A stretch of 64,000 nt of DNA from Xylophilus ampelinus. Lineage in GTDB: Bacteria; Pseudomonadota; Gammaproteobacteria; Burkholderiales; Burkholderiaceae_C. The notes under the pieces are model-generated. The model was not told the DNA's origin and made no database searches. It saw nothing but the letters and a program-made list of their open reading frames with translations. The position numbers and the translations under genes were made by a program. Shown piece by piece: positions 45,762 through 54,416 of the stretch (position 1 is its first letter; each line of letters opens with the position of its first letter). Where the stretch lies: contig NZ_CABFMN010000070.1 of NCBI RefSeq assembly GCF_901875635.1, positions 1 through 64,000 on the forward strand. The letters are read 5' to 3'.

Positions 45762-46502
45762 ATGACCGCACCGTCCCCTGCCCTCCTCCAGGCCTTCGCG
45801 CCGACCGGCGTGCTGCGCGCCTCCATCAACCTCGGCAATCCCATCCTGGCCGGGCGCGACGCCACGGGCGAACCGGCCGGCGTCTCCGTCGACCTGGCCC
45901 GCGCGCTCGGCGCACGCCTGGGCCTGACGGTCGAGCTGGTGGTGTTCGACAAGGCGGCGCAGTCGGTCGAGGCCGTGAAGAACGAGCAGGCCGACATCGG
46001 CTTCTTCGCCATCGACCCGGCGCGTGGCGAAGGCCTGCGCTTCACCGCGCCCTATGTGCTCATCGAAGGCAGCTACATCGTGCCGGCCGCCTCGGCGCTG
46101 GCCGACAACGCCGAAGTCGACCGCGCCGGCACGCGCGTGGGCGTCGGCGCGGGCAGCGCCTACGACCTCTTCCTCACACGTGAGCTGAAGGCCGCCGCGA
46201 TCGAGCGCCTGCCCAATGCCGGCGCCGTGCGCGAGGCGGCCAAGGCGGGCGTTATCGAGGTGGCGGCGGGCATCCGCCAGTTGCTCGAAGGCTGGGCGCG
46301 CGAGGACGCTTCGCTGCGCATGCTGCCCGGCCGCTTCATGGTGATCCAGCAGGCAATGGGCCTGCCCGCGGGGCACGGCGCCGAGGCGGCGGCCTTCCTC
46401 GCGGCCTTCGTCGAGGACATGAAGGCCGCCGGCTTCGTGGCCGACGCGCTGGCGCGCCACCGGATCGAAGGCGCCTCCGTCGCGCCCGCCGCCACGGCCT
46501 GA
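45762..46502 (+). CDS. Solute-binding-like (SBP family 3) protein without signal peptide
   Basis: The protein has 246 residues. The fold is that of periplasmic amino-acid-binding proteins: LRASINLGNPILAGRDATGE, then VSVDLARALGARLGL, then IGFFAIDPARGEGLRFTAPYV. The start MTAPSPALLQAFAPTGVLRA has no hydrophobic leader, so it should stay in the cytoplasm. It may be a cyclohydrolase-like or sensing derivative rather than a transporter part. It follows the response-regulator gene by 80 bases. A degraded paralogue (C-terminal third) occurs at 3086-3337. Confidence 0.85.
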   Translation: MTAPSPALLQAFAPTGVLRASINLGNPILAGRDATGEPAGVSVDLARALGARLGLTVELVVFDKAAQSVEAVKNEQADIGFFAIDPARGEGLRFTAPYVLIEGSYIVPAASALADNAEVDRAGTRVGVGAGSAYDLFLTRELKAAAIERLPNAGAVREAAKAGVIEVAAGIRQLLEGWAREDASLRMLPGRFMVIQQAMGLPAGHGAEAAAFLAAFVEDMKAAGFVADALARHRIEGASVAPAATA

Positions 46503-46518
46503 AGCGCACGTCGGCAGA

Positions 46519-46536
46519 TCGTCACGTTCGTGACGA
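46519..46536. other. Perfect 18-bp palindrome between convergent genes
   Basis: TCGTCACG, TT, CGTGACGA: perfect 8-bp arms. It lies 16 bases after the solute-binding-like gene and 66 bases after cynS on the other strand. No T-run follows, so it is more likely a protein-binding or RNA-hairpin site than a classical terminator. Confidence 0.4.
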
Positions 46537-46602
46537 ATTCGGCCGCAATGCCCGGCTGGCGGGCGCTGGCGGCCGATTGCGCTTTCGGAATTCGGGGCCG
46601 TT

Positions 46603-47046
46603 TCAGTAGGTCTTGTAGGGCAGGAACTTGCCCGAGAGCACCACGTTCACGCGGTCGCCCTTCGGGTCGGCCTCGCGCACGATGTCCATCTTGAAGTCGA
46701 TGGCGCTCATGATCCCGTCGCCGAATTCCTCGTGGATCAACTCCTTGATGGTGGTGCCGTACACGTTGACGATCTCGTACCAGCGGTAGATCAGCGGGTC
46801 GGTGGGCACGGCCGTGGGCAGCGAGCCCTTGTACGGCACCACCTGCAGCCACTTCTGCTCCTCGGCGTCGAGGCCGAAGATCTCGCCGACCACCTGGGCC
46901 TGCGCGGCGTCCAGGGTCATCTGGCCCAGGCAGGCGGCCGTGACCCACTCCTTGGACAGGCCGACCTTCGTGGCCACGTCGGCCCACTGGATGCCCTTGG
47001 CGACCTTGGTGCCAATGATCTTCTCGGTAACGTCGTTGCGGTTCAT
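46603..47046 (-). CDS. cynS: Cyanate hydratase (cyanase)
   Basis: The protein has 147 residues. An N-terminal helix-turn-helix-like domain is followed by the catalytic domain with IYRWYEIVNVYG (the Arg and Glu of the active site) and GDGIMSAIDF (the active-site Ser). It converts cyanate and bicarbonate to ammonia and carbon dioxide. The ATG at 47046 has AAGGAG eight bases upstream; a GTG nine bases earlier overlaps that ribosome site and is rejected. It is the last gene of an operon with a nitrate/cyanate-type ABC transporter, a typical pairing for cyanate assimilation. Confidence 0.97.
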   Translation of the reverse strand: MNRNDVTEKIIGTKVAKGIQWADVATKVGLSKEWVTAACLGQMTLDAAQAQVVGEIFGLDAEEQKWLQVVPYKGSLPTAVPTDPLIYRWYEIVNVYGTTIKELIHEEFGDGIMSAIDFKMDIVREADPKGDRVNVVLSGKFLPYKTY

Positions 47047-47085
47047 GGATAGCACTCCTTGTTGTGCGGGGGGAAGCGGAAGGCC

Positions 47086-47925
47086 TCAGGCGGCATGCGC
47101 CCGGGTCACGAGGAAGTCGACGATGTGGTTGCGCAGCTCGTAGTAGCCGGGCATGTGGTGCAGCGTGCCGCGGGTGCGCTCTCGCGGCAGCTCGATGCGC
47201 AGCGCCTCGGCGATGCCGCCGGGCCGCCAGCCGCCGCCGGGCAGTTCGACGCCGTTGCGCATCATCAGCACGCGGTCGGCCAGGAGGATGGCCTCGTCCA
47301 CGTCGTGCGTGATCATGAAGACGGTCTGCTGCGTGCGCCGCACGATGGCCACCAGTTCATCCTGGATGGTGCCGCGGGTGAGCGCGTCCAGCGCGCCGAA
47401 GGGCTCGTCGAGCAGCAGCATCTTGGGCTCGATGGCGAAGGCCCGCGCGATGCCCACGCGCTGCTTCATGCCGCCGGAGAGCTCGGACGGCTTCTTGTCC
47501 AGCGCCGCGGACAGGCCGACCATCGCCACGTATTTCTCGACGTGCGCGGCCACCTCGGCCCGGCGCCAGTCGGGCCGGCGCGACTCGACGGCGAAGGCGA
47601 TGTTGCGCCGCACTGTCAGCCAGGGCAGCAACGCGTGGCTCTGGAACACCACGCCCCGCTCCAGGCTGGGGCCGGCGACCTCGCGGCCGTCCATGAACAC
47701 ATGGCCGGCACTGGCGCGGTCGAGGCCTGCCAGCACGTTGAGGATGGTCGTCTTGCCGCAGCCGGAGTGCCCGATGATGCAGACGAACTCGCCGCGCGCG
47801 ACGTCGAAGTCGACCTCGGCGAACACCGGGCGCTGCGCCTGGAAGGACCGCGCCAGGCCCTGGACGCGAAGGAATTCCGGCGATGGGTTCGTTGCTGTCG
47901 TCGGTGCCGTCATGGTGGCCGTCAT
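47086..47925 (-). CDS. Cyanate/nitrate-type ABC transporter ATP-binding protein
   Basis: The protein is an ABC ATPase of 279 residues, of the NrtD/CynD/TauB/SsuB group. Walker A is GHSGCGKTT, LERGVVFQSHALLPWLTV is typical of nitrate-type ATPases, the signature is LSGGMKQRVGIARAF, and Walker B is MLLLDEPFGALD. The ATG at 47925 has GAGG upstream. It lies 39 bases before cynS and 28 bases after the permease gene, which suggests cyanate as substrate; nitrate cannot be excluded. Confidence 0.92.
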   Translation of the reverse strand: MTATMTAPTTATNPSPEFLRVQGLARSFQAQRPVFAEVDFDVARGEFVCIIGHSGCGKTTILNVLAGLDRASAGHVFMDGREVAGPSLERGVVFQSHALLPWLTVRRNIAFAVESRRPDWRRAEVAAHVEKYVAMVGLSAALDKKPSELSGGMKQRVGIARAFAIEPKMLLLDEPFGALDALTRGTIQDELVAIVRRTQQTVFMITHDVDEAILLADRVLMMRNGVELPGGGWRPGGIAEALRIELPRERTRGTLHHMPGYYELRNHIVDFLVTRAHAA

Positions 47926-47953
47926 CGTTGCCTCGGGCGCTGCGTGGCCATGG

Positions 47954-48811
47954 TCACTCCACATAGGTCACGGCCTTCTGCAGACGGCCGAACGCGAGGT
48001 CCAGCAGCATGCCGACCACGCCGATCAGCAGGATCGCGAAGATCACGTTGGTCAGCGAGAGGTTGTTCCACTCGTTCCACACGAAGTAGCCGATGCCGGT
48101 GCCGCCGACCAGCATCTCGGCCGCGACGATCACCAGCCAGGCGATGCCCATGCTGATGCGCATGCCCGTCAGGATGGTGGGCGCGGCCGCCGGCAGGATC
48201 ACCCGGAAGGCCTTGCGCAGGGGGCTCACCTCCAGCGTGCGCGCCACGTTGAGCCAGTCGCGCCGCACCGAGGCGACGCCGAAGGCCGTGTTGACCAGCA
48301 TCGGCCAGACCGAGCAGATGAAGATCACGAAGATGCCGCTGACGCCGGAATCCTTGATGGTGTAGAGGGCCAGCGGCATCCACGCCAGCGGGCTGATCGG
48401 CTTGAGCACCTGGATGAACGGGTCGAGCGCCCGGTAGGCCAGCGGCGACATGCCGATCACGAAGCCCAGCGGGATCGCCACCAGGCAGGCCAGGCCGAAG
48501 CCCAGCCCGACGCGCGCGAGCGAGTAGCCCAGCTGGATCGCGATGCCCTTGTCGTTGGGGCCGTTGTCGTAGAACGGGTGCGACAGGTGCTTCCAGGCCG
48601 TGCGGCCCATCTCCAGCGGCGTGGGAAAGCCCCCGGCCTTGGCGGCGCCGGGGTCCTTGCCCATCATGCGGGCGTACTCGATCTCCTCGGCCGTCATGCC
48701 GGCGGTGCCACCGCCGGCCGCGCCCGTGGCGGTCGCCAGCTGCCAGATGCCCAGCACGACCAGCAGCAGCAGCAGCGACAGCAGCGCCGCCTTGGCGTTG
48801 AGCGACTTCAT
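47954..48811 (-). CDS. Cyanate/nitrate-type ABC transporter permease
   Basis: The protein is a permease of 285 residues. One N-terminal membrane helix and a periplasmic loop (residues 30-75) are followed by five or six helices with the ABC permease motif (EMLVGGTGIGYFVWNEWNNL). LKPISPLAWMPLALYTIKDS is typical of NrtB/CynB. Its ATG overlaps the stop of the binding-protein gene (ATGA). Confidence 0.93.
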   Translation of the reverse strand: MKSLNAKAALLSLLLLLVVLGIWQLATATGAAGGGTAGMTAEEIEYARMMGKDPGAAKAGGFPTPLEMGRTAWKHLSHPFYDNGPNDKGIAIQLGYSLARVGLGFGLACLVAIPLGFVIGMSPLAYRALDPFIQVLKPISPLAWMPLALYTIKDSGVSGIFVIFICSVWPMLVNTAFGVASVRRDWLNVARTLEVSPLRKAFRVILPAAAPTILTGMRISMGIAWLVIVAAEMLVGGTGIGYFVWNEWNNLSLTNVIFAILLIGVVGMLLDLAFGRLQKAVTYVE

Positions 48812-50190
48812 GACTTGGAGATCGCGAAGCTCTTGGCGTAGGCCGCGGCCTTGTCCGGATCGAACTCCTTGCCCATGATCTTGAACGAGGGGTACGCGCC
48901 CTGCGGCACCGGCTGGCCCAGCTCCTTCATGTACTTCTTGGCGTCGGTCAGCAGGAACACCTTCTCGGCGATCTGCTTGTAGTTCACGTCGCCCTTGACG
49001 TAGCCCCAGCGCTGCATCTGCGTGAGCATCCACACGGCCATGCTCTGCCACGGGATGGGGTCGAAGTCGGCACGGTCGGGCACCGTCTGGATCTTGCCCA
49101 GCCCGTCGGCGAAGCGGCCGGTCAGCACCTGGGCGATCACCGTCTCGGGCTGGTTCAGGTACTGCGCGGGCGCGATCACCTTGGCGATCAGCTCGCGGTT
49201 CTTGGCTTCGCGCGCCATTGCCGAGGCCGTGAGCACTGCGCGGTACAGCGCCGCGAAGGTGTTGGGGTTCTTCTGGATGAACTCGGTGCTCGTGCCGAAG
49301 GCGCAGCACGGGTGGCCGTTCCACAGCTCCTTGGTCAGGAGGTGGATGAAGCCCACTTCTTCATAGACTGCACGCTGGTTGAACGGGTCCGGTCCCAGGT
49401 AGCCGTCGATGTTGCCGGCCCGCAGGTTGGCCACCATCTCGGGCGGCGGCACCACGCGGATCTGGATGTCGGTGTCGGGGTTCAGCCCGTGCTCGGCCAC
49501 GTAGTAGCGCAACAGGAAGTTGTGCATGCTGAACTCGAAGGGCACGGCGAACTTGAAGCCCTTCCACAGCTTCGGGTCGCGCTTGTCCTTGTGCTTCACG
49601 GCCAGCGTGATGGCCTGGCCGTTGGTGTTCTGGATGGTGGCCACGTTCATCGGCACCGGGTTGGAACCCACGCCCATCGACATGGCCAGCGGCATGGGGC
49701 TGAGGAAGTGCGTGGCGTCGTACTCCCGGTTCATCATCTTGTCGCGGATCAGGGCCCAGCCGGCCGTCTTGACGACGTCCACGTTCAGGCCCTCGTTGCG
49801 ATAGAAGCCCAGCGGGTGCGCCATGATCAGCGGCGTGGCACAGGTGATCGGGATGAAGCCGATCTTCAGGTCCTTCTTCTCCGGCGTCTTCTTCTCCTGC
49901 GCCATGGCCTGCAGCGATGCGACCGGCAGCAGCGAGGCGATGGCGGCGCGCGCCGTGCCCGCGCCCACCGCCTTCAGGAAGCGCCGGCGCAGCGGCTCGT
50001 GCGGGAACAGCGCCTTGACCAGCGCCGCCTCGACGAAGTCGTGTGAGGCCTCTTCCACCGAGGCGGCGGCCACCGCCTGGGCCTCGCCGTGGGCCTGCGG
50101 TGCATGGTCCTGCCCGCAGGCGCAGCGCATCATCAGCGGGCGGTCGGCGTCGTAGGGATCGGCGCGGAGGGTGGTGGGCAGTCGCGGCAT
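48808..50190 (-). CDS. Cyanate/nitrate-type ABC transporter substrate-binding protein
   Basis: The protein has 460 residues. NrtA/CynA-type features are IGFIPITCATPLIMAHPLGF, SMHNFLLRYYVAEHGL and LGPDPFNQRAVYEEVGF. A Tat motif (RRRFLKAVGAGTARAAI) sits unusually late, at about residue 68. It is preceded by a cytoplasmic-looking extension with a small Cys/His cluster (RCACGQDH). The ATG at 50190 has GAGGAG five bases upstream, so the extension is very probably real. It is first in the operon with permease, ATPase and cynS, downstream of a PAS kinase/LuxR regulator pair. Confidence 0.92.
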   Translation of the reverse strand: MPRLPTTLRADPYDADRPLMMRCACGQDHAPQAHGEAQAVAAASVEEASHDFVEAALVKALFPHEPLRRRFLKAVGAGTARAAIASLLPVASLQAMAQEKKTPEKKDLKIGFIPITCATPLIMAHPLGFYRNEGLNVDVVKTAGWALIRDKMMNREYDATHFLSPMPLAMSMGVGSNPVPMNVATIQNTNGQAITLAVKHKDKRDPKLWKGFKFAVPFEFSMHNFLLRYYVAEHGLNPDTDIQIRVVPPPEMVANLRAGNIDGYLGPDPFNQRAVYEEVGFIHLLTKELWNGHPCCAFGTSTEFIQKNPNTFAALYRAVLTASAMAREAKNRELIAKVIAPAQYLNQPETVIAQVLTGRFADGLGKIQTVPDRADFDPIPWQSMAVWMLTQMQRWGYVKGDVNYKQIAEKVFLLTDAKKYMKELGQPVPQGAYPSFKIMGKEFDPDKAAAYAKSFAISKS

Positions 50191-50297
50191 GGAGGCTCCT
50201 CGGGCAATGGAAGTGCCTCGTCCCATGCAACGTGCGGGCCTGTTCGGCGCCGCAGCGAGGTCTGCACGACAAAATCGTGCCGCGCCCGTCGAGGCCT

Positions 50298-50314
50298 TGT
50301 AGTGCTGGCCCTAC
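50298..50314. promoter_or_regulatory. Motif upstream of the cyanate operon, shared with urtA
   Basis: TGTAGTGCTGGCCCTAC lies inside the larger dyad CTTGTAG-N8-CTACAAG (50296-50317), which has perfect 7-bp arms. It agrees in 13 of 17 positions with the urtA motif at 41256-41272. It is 108 bases upstream of the binding-protein start. A second short dyad (GCACGA-N5-TCGTGC, 50264-50280) lies between. Confidence 0.55.
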
Positions 50315-50339
50315 AAGCCGGGCCGAAACAGCGCCGGAA

Positions 50340-51023
50340 TCAGCTCGCCGGCGGCCGCCGGCCGTGCCGCTCGGCGTACAGCGCCAGCTCCACGTCGTTC
50401 TTGGTGCCCGTCTTTTCGAGGATGCGCGCCCGGTAGGTGCTGACGGTGTTGGGCGCCAGGCCAAGGCTTGCACCAATCTCGCTCACGCTGTGCCCCGTCG
50501 TGAGCAGGCGGAACACCTGGTGCTCGCGGTGCGACAGCGCCTCGGTGGCCGAACCGCTGCGCCCCACGGCGCCGGCCAGTGCCTCGGCCGTGGCCGGCGT
50601 GACGTAGATGCCACCGCCAGCGGCCTTGCGCACCGCGGCCACCATCTCCTCGGCATCCGCGCTCTTGTTGAGGTAACCGGCCGCGCCCAGGCGGATGCAG
50701 CGCACGGCGTACTGCCGCTCGGGATAGGTCGACAGCATCAGCACCGGCAGGTCGGGCCAGCCCGCTCGCAGGTCCTGGAGCACGTCCAGTCCATCGCTGC
50801 CGGGCAGCGCGATGTCCAGCAGCACCACGTCCACCCCCTGCGAGCCACCGAGCTGCGTCACGCGCTCGATCACTTCGGGCCCGGTGGCCGCTTCGGCCGC
50901 CACTGCGATCTCGGGGCTGCCGTTGGCCGGGTCGCCCAGCATCTGGCGCAGGCCTTCGCGCACGATGCGATGGTCGTCGCCCAGCAGGACGCGGATGGGT
51001 GTCGCCACGGCGTTGCTATTCAT
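50340..51023 (-). CDS. Response regulator, NarL/LuxR type
   Basis: The protein has 227 residues. The receiver domain (IRVLLGDDHRIVREGLRQML, VVLLDIALPGSDG with the phospho-Asp, Lys in GYLNKSA) is joined to a LuxR-type helix-turn-helix (LSHREHQVFRLLTTGHSVSE, LAPNTVSTYRARILEKTG). It overlaps the sensor kinase gene by 8 bases. It is encoded immediately upstream of the cyanate transporter-cynS operon on the same strand and is its likely activator through the dyad at 50296-50317. Confidence 0.94.
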   Translation of the reverse strand: MNSNAVATPIRVLLGDDHRIVREGLRQMLGDPANGSPEIAVAAEAATGPEVIERVTQLGGSQGVDVVLLDIALPGSDGLDVLQDLRAGWPDLPVLMLSTYPERQYAVRCIRLGAAGYLNKSADAEEMVAAVRKAAGGGIYVTPATAEALAGAVGRSGSATEALSHREHQVFRLLTTGHSVSEIGASLGLAPNTVSTYRARILEKTGTKNDVELALYAERHGRRPPAS

Positions 51024-52236
51024 TCGATAGCGGCATACGCAGGCACAGCAAGCTCCCGCGGCCGATCTGGCTGGAAATCTCGACGCTGCCGCCGAAGTGC
51101 AGTGCCCGCTCCCGCATGCCGCGCACGCCATAGGACGTCGGTGCATGGAAGGCCTGCGGCGGCGCCCCGACGCCATCGTCGCGCACGTGCAGGTAGAGCG
51201 CGTCGCCCTCGAGGTGGATGTCGACCTCCACCCGCTTCGCGCGCGCATGACGACCCACGTTGCTCAGCATCTCCTGGAAGATGCGGAACACGGCCATGGC
51301 GGCCGGCCCGGGCAGTTCCAGCGACTCGTCCACCGCCATGCGCCAGTCCATCTGCAGCTCGGCCGCGCGCGCGAACTCCTGGGCCTGCCACTCCAGCGCC
51401 GCCCACAGGCCCTGGTGGTCGAGGATGCTCGGCCGCAGGTCGGTGATGATGCGGCCCACGTTGTCCACCGCGCGCTCGATCAGCCCGCTCATGTTGCTGC
51501 ACTTGCAGCGCATTTGCAGGCGCATGTCCTCGGCCGCCTCGGGCGTGCGCGCCCGCTGTTCGCCCAGGCGCTTGCCGATCCAGTCGACGTCCATCTTCAG
51601 GGCCACCAGCAGGCTGCCCAGCTCGTCGTGCACCTCGCGCGCAATGCGGGTGCGTTCGTCCTCGCGCACCGACTCCATCCAGGCCGAGAGTTCACGCACC
51701 TGCTGGAGCGCGGCGCTCAGTTCCGAGGTGCGCTCGGCCACGCGCCGCTCCAGCTCGTCGCGCGACTGCTGCAATGCGTGCGCGGCCCGCCGGCGCTCGG
51801 TGATGTCGACGAAGGTGATGACGGCGCCTCGCACGGCGTCGCCGTCGAGGATCGGATGGCTCGAATACTCGACCGCGAAGGCGCTGCCGTCACGGCGCCA
51901 GAACACCTCCGTGTCGATGCGGCACGGCAGGCCGCGCCGGAAGGCGTTGAAGATCGGGCAGTCGGTGTCCGGGTACGGCGAGCCGTCGGCATGCGAATGG
52001 TGGGTCAGCTCATGCATGTTGCGGCCGATCACCGCCGCCGCATCGTGGCCGAGCAGGCGAGCGCCCGCGCGGTTGATGAACGTGCAATGGCCGTCGAGGT
52101 CGATGCCGAACACCCCCTCGCCGGTGGACTCCAGCAGCAGGCTGAGCGGATGGCCCCAGAGCGGGTCGACGCCGGGATCGGCGGCGCGGGGCAGGTTCAG
52201 CGCTTGAGACATGCACGCAAGGCATGCAACCGACAT
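51016..52236 (-). CDS. PAS-domain sensor histidine kinase (HisKA_3 type)
   Basis: The protein has 406 residues. A PAS domain at about 35-150 (GVFGIDLDGHCTFINRAGAR, NMHELTHHSHADG, PAC segment ERRRAAH) is followed by a coiled coil, the HisKA_3 phospho-acceptor (RIAREVHDELGSLLVALK) and an ATPase domain. No membrane segments, so it senses in the cytoplasm. CKCSN between H-box and ATPase is a small Cys pair. The start may be 52236 or the second ATG at 52212; neither has a good ribosome site. It pairs with the LuxR-type regulator that follows. Confidence 0.9.
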   Translation of the reverse strand: MSVACLACMSQALNLPRAADPGVDPLWGHPLSLLLESTGEGVFGIDLDGHCTFINRAGARLLGHDAAAVIGRNMHELTHHSHADGSPYPDTDCPIFNAFRRGLPCRIDTEVFWRRDGSAFAVEYSSHPILDGDAVRGAVITFVDITERRRAAHALQQSRDELERRVAERTSELSAALQQVRELSAWMESVREDERTRIAREVHDELGSLLVALKMDVDWIGKRLGEQRARTPEAAEDMRLQMRCKCSNMSGLIERAVDNVGRIITDLRPSILDHQGLWAALEWQAQEFARAAELQMDWRMAVDESLELPGPAAMAVFRIFQEMLSNVGRHARAKRVEVDIHLEGDALYLHVRDDGVGAPPQAFHAPTSYGVRGMRERALHFGGSVEISSQIGRGSLLCLRMPLSNE

Positions 52237-52246
52237 GCCATGGCGT

Positions 52247-53821
52247 TCACAGCAGGTCTTCGGGCAGGAAGCGCAGCAGCAGCCAGTCGCGGAAGCTCCC
52301 CAGCCAGTGGGCGCCCGGTTCGTCGGTGATGACCTTGCTGCTGCCGTCGGGGTTGTGCTCGATCCATTCCACGGCGGTCCCGCCAGCGGTGAGCTGCAGC
52401 TGGTAGGCGCCCAGCGCGCGCAGCGGCATGAAGCGCCCGACCTGCGCCGCCAGTTCCGGGCTGTCGATCAGCACGCCGATCTCGGTGTTCAGGCGCGCCG
52501 AGCGGCCGTCGAGGTTCATCGAGCCGATGAACATGCGCCGCCGGTCGACGATGGCCAGCTTGGAATGCAGGCGCCCGGTCGAGCTCTTGAAATCGCCCAG
52601 CTGGTGGTCGCGCGGGGCCAGCTTGGCGCCCAGTTCATAGACGCGGATGCCCGCCTTGAGCATGGCCATGCGGTAGCGCGCGTAGCCGGCGTATACCAGC
52701 GACTCGTCGGTGGCGTCGAGCGAGTTGGTCAGCACGATCATCTCCACGCCGTGCTTCACGCCCTGCTCCAGCATCTCCAGGCCGCGCTCGCCCGGGATGA
52801 AGTACGGCGACACCATCACCACCTGTTCGCGCGCGCCGTAGAGCATGGCGACGGTGCGCTGCGTCACGCTGTCGGCGTAGCTCGCCTCGGGGTCCTGGAT
52901 GGTGATCTTCTCGGGGATGTCCGCCACCGCGCGGCCGTCGCCCGGCGTCTGCTCGAGCCGGCCGGCCGAGAGCTGCGCCGCGATGGTGGGATGGCCGAGC
53001 ACGTCGGTGTAGCGCTCGGGCAGGGGCTCGCGCTTGCCGCGCAGGTGTTCCTGCAGCCACTCACGCGTGCCCTCGCCGTCGATGGGCAGCCGCACCAGCG
53101 AGCCGATGGGCCGTACCTGGGCGCTGTTCCAGTAGTCGTCGAAGGAGGCCGACAGCTCCGGCACCACGGGCCCGGTGGCCAGCACGTCCATGTCGATGAA
53201 GTTGGCCACGTCGCTGCGCATGAAGTACTCGTCGGCGATGTTGCGCCCGCCCGTGATGGCCACGCTGTTGTCGGCCACGAAGAGCTTGTTGTGCATGCGC
53301 CGGTTGATGCGCCGCACGTCGCCCAGCGACAGCGCGAGCCGCAGCGTCAGCGGGCCAGTGCGCACCGCCAGCGGGTTGAACAGCCGCAGCTCGAAGTTGG
53401 GTTGCGAGGCCAGCGCGGCGAAGAGCTCGTCCTTGCCCGCGGTGTAGAGATCGTCGACCAGCAGCCGCACCCGCACGCCCCGCCGCGCGGCCTGCAGCAA
53501 CTCGTGCAGGAAGAGCAGGCCCGAGCCGTCCGCCTGCAGGATGTAGTACTGCGCGTCGATGCTCTTCTGGGCCTGGCGCGCGAGCGCGACACGCGCATTG
53601 AGCGCCGTCGGTCCCTCGGGCATGAGCTGGAAGCCCGAGAGCGCGTCGGGCCCGGTGCCGGGCGGCGTGCTGGCCTTGGCGATCTGCGCCAGTCGGGTGC
53701 CGGCGACATCGGTCGGCGCGGTGGAGCGCGGTGCCGGCTGGGGCGGCGGCAGGCTGGCGCAACCGGCCAGTGCCAGCGCGGCCACGGCGAGCAGGAGGCG
53801 GATGAGCGGCAGGGGCGTCAT
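52247..53821 (-). CDS. Phospholipase D family lipoprotein, cardiolipin synthase C-like
   Basis: The protein has 524 residues. The lipobox LALAGC (Cys about residue 21) indicates a lipid anchor. Two HKD motifs are present: HNKLFVADNSVAITGGRNIA and HSKLAIVDRRRMFIGSMNLD. Two intact HKD sites and the overall length fit ClsC-type transphosphatidylases that make cardiolipin from phospholipids, or a related phospholipase. The ATG at 53821 gives the leader MTPLPLIRLLLAVAALALAG. It is a single gene, convergent with nothing and 41 bases downstream of the DUF1348 gene. Confidence 0.9.
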   Translation of the reverse strand: MTPLPLIRLLLAVAALALAGCASLPPPQPAPRSTAPTDVAGTRLAQIAKASTPPGTGPDALSGFQLMPEGPTALNARVALARQAQKSIDAQYYILQADGSGLLFLHELLQAARRGVRVRLLVDDLYTAGKDELFAALASQPNFELRLFNPLAVRTGPLTLRLALSLGDVRRINRRMHNKLFVADNSVAITGGRNIADEYFMRSDVANFIDMDVLATGPVVPELSASFDDYWNSAQVRPIGSLVRLPIDGEGTREWLQEHLRGKREPLPERYTDVLGHPTIAAQLSAGRLEQTPGDGRAVADIPEKITIQDPEASYADSVTQRTVAMLYGAREQVVMVSPYFIPGERGLEMLEQGVKHGVEMIVLTNSLDATDESLVYAGYARYRMAMLKAGIRVYELGAKLAPRDHQLGDFKSSTGRLHSKLAIVDRRRMFIGSMNLDGRSARLNTEIGVLIDSPELAAQVGRFMPLRALGAYQLQLTAGGTAVEWIEHNPDGSSKVITDEPGAHWLGSFRDWLLLRFLPEDLL

Positions 53822-53862
53822 GCCGGCAATGTAGCGCCCCTTGCCTGACCAGCGGTGGCGCT

Positions 53863-54345
53863 TCAGAGGCCCAGTTCTTCCAGCCCGGGGTGGTCGTCGG
53901 GCCGGCGGCCGAGCGGCCAATGGAACCGCCGGTCGCCCGATGCGATGGGCAGGTCGTTGATGCTGGCGAAGCGCCGCTGCATCAGGCCCTGCGGGTTGAA
54001 CTCCCAGTTCTCGTTGCCGTAGCTGCGGAACCACTGGCCCGAGTCGTCGTGCCACTCGTAGGCGAAGCGCACCGCGATGCGGTGGTCGGTGAAGGCCCAC
54101 AGGCCCTTGATGAGGCGGTAGTCCAGTTCGCGCGCCCACTTGCGCTGCAGGAAGGCGCGCACCTCCTCGCGCCCCCTGGGGAACTCGGCCCGGTTGCGCC
54201 AGAGGGTGTCGGGGGTGTAGACCTGGGCCACGCGGTCGGGGTCGCGCGAGTTCCAGGCGTCCTCGGCGCCGCGGACCTTCTGGGTGGCAGTGGCCAGCGT
54301 GAACGGCGGCACGGGCGGACGGGTTTCGGGCTGGGTGTCGGACAT
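53863..54345 (-). CDS. DUF1348 / nuclear transport factor 2 family protein
   Basis: The protein has 160 residues. It contains [39 protein letters not shown] and [20 protein letters not shown], the DUF1348 hallmarks of an NTF2-like fold. The role is unknown in the family. It is divergent from a TetR regulator, with two perfect operator-like palindromes in the 99-base gap. It is therefore probably repressed by that TetR and induced by its ligand. Confidence 0.9.
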   Translation of the reverse strand: MSDTQPETRPPVPPFTLATATQKVRGAEDAWNSRDPDRVAQVYTPDTLWRNRAEFPRGREEVRAFLQRKWARELDYRLIKGLWAFTDHRIAVRFAYEWHDDSGQWFRSYGNENWEFNPQGLMQRRFASINDLPIASGDRRFHWPLGRRPDDHPGLEELGL

Positions 54346-54375
54346 GTGAGGGCTCCTGCGGTTGGGCCTGGTTGA

Positions 54376-54395
54376 TGTAGACAGACCTGTCTACA
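54376..54395. promoter_or_regulatory. TetR operator candidate 1
   Basis: TGTAGACAG, AC, CTGTCTACA: perfect 9-bp arms, repeated exactly 41 bases further on. It lies 31 bases upstream of the DUF1348 start and 50 bases upstream of the TetR start. Confidence 0.8.
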
Positions 54396-54416
54396 GTAGG
54401 CGCCGAAGATAACCCA

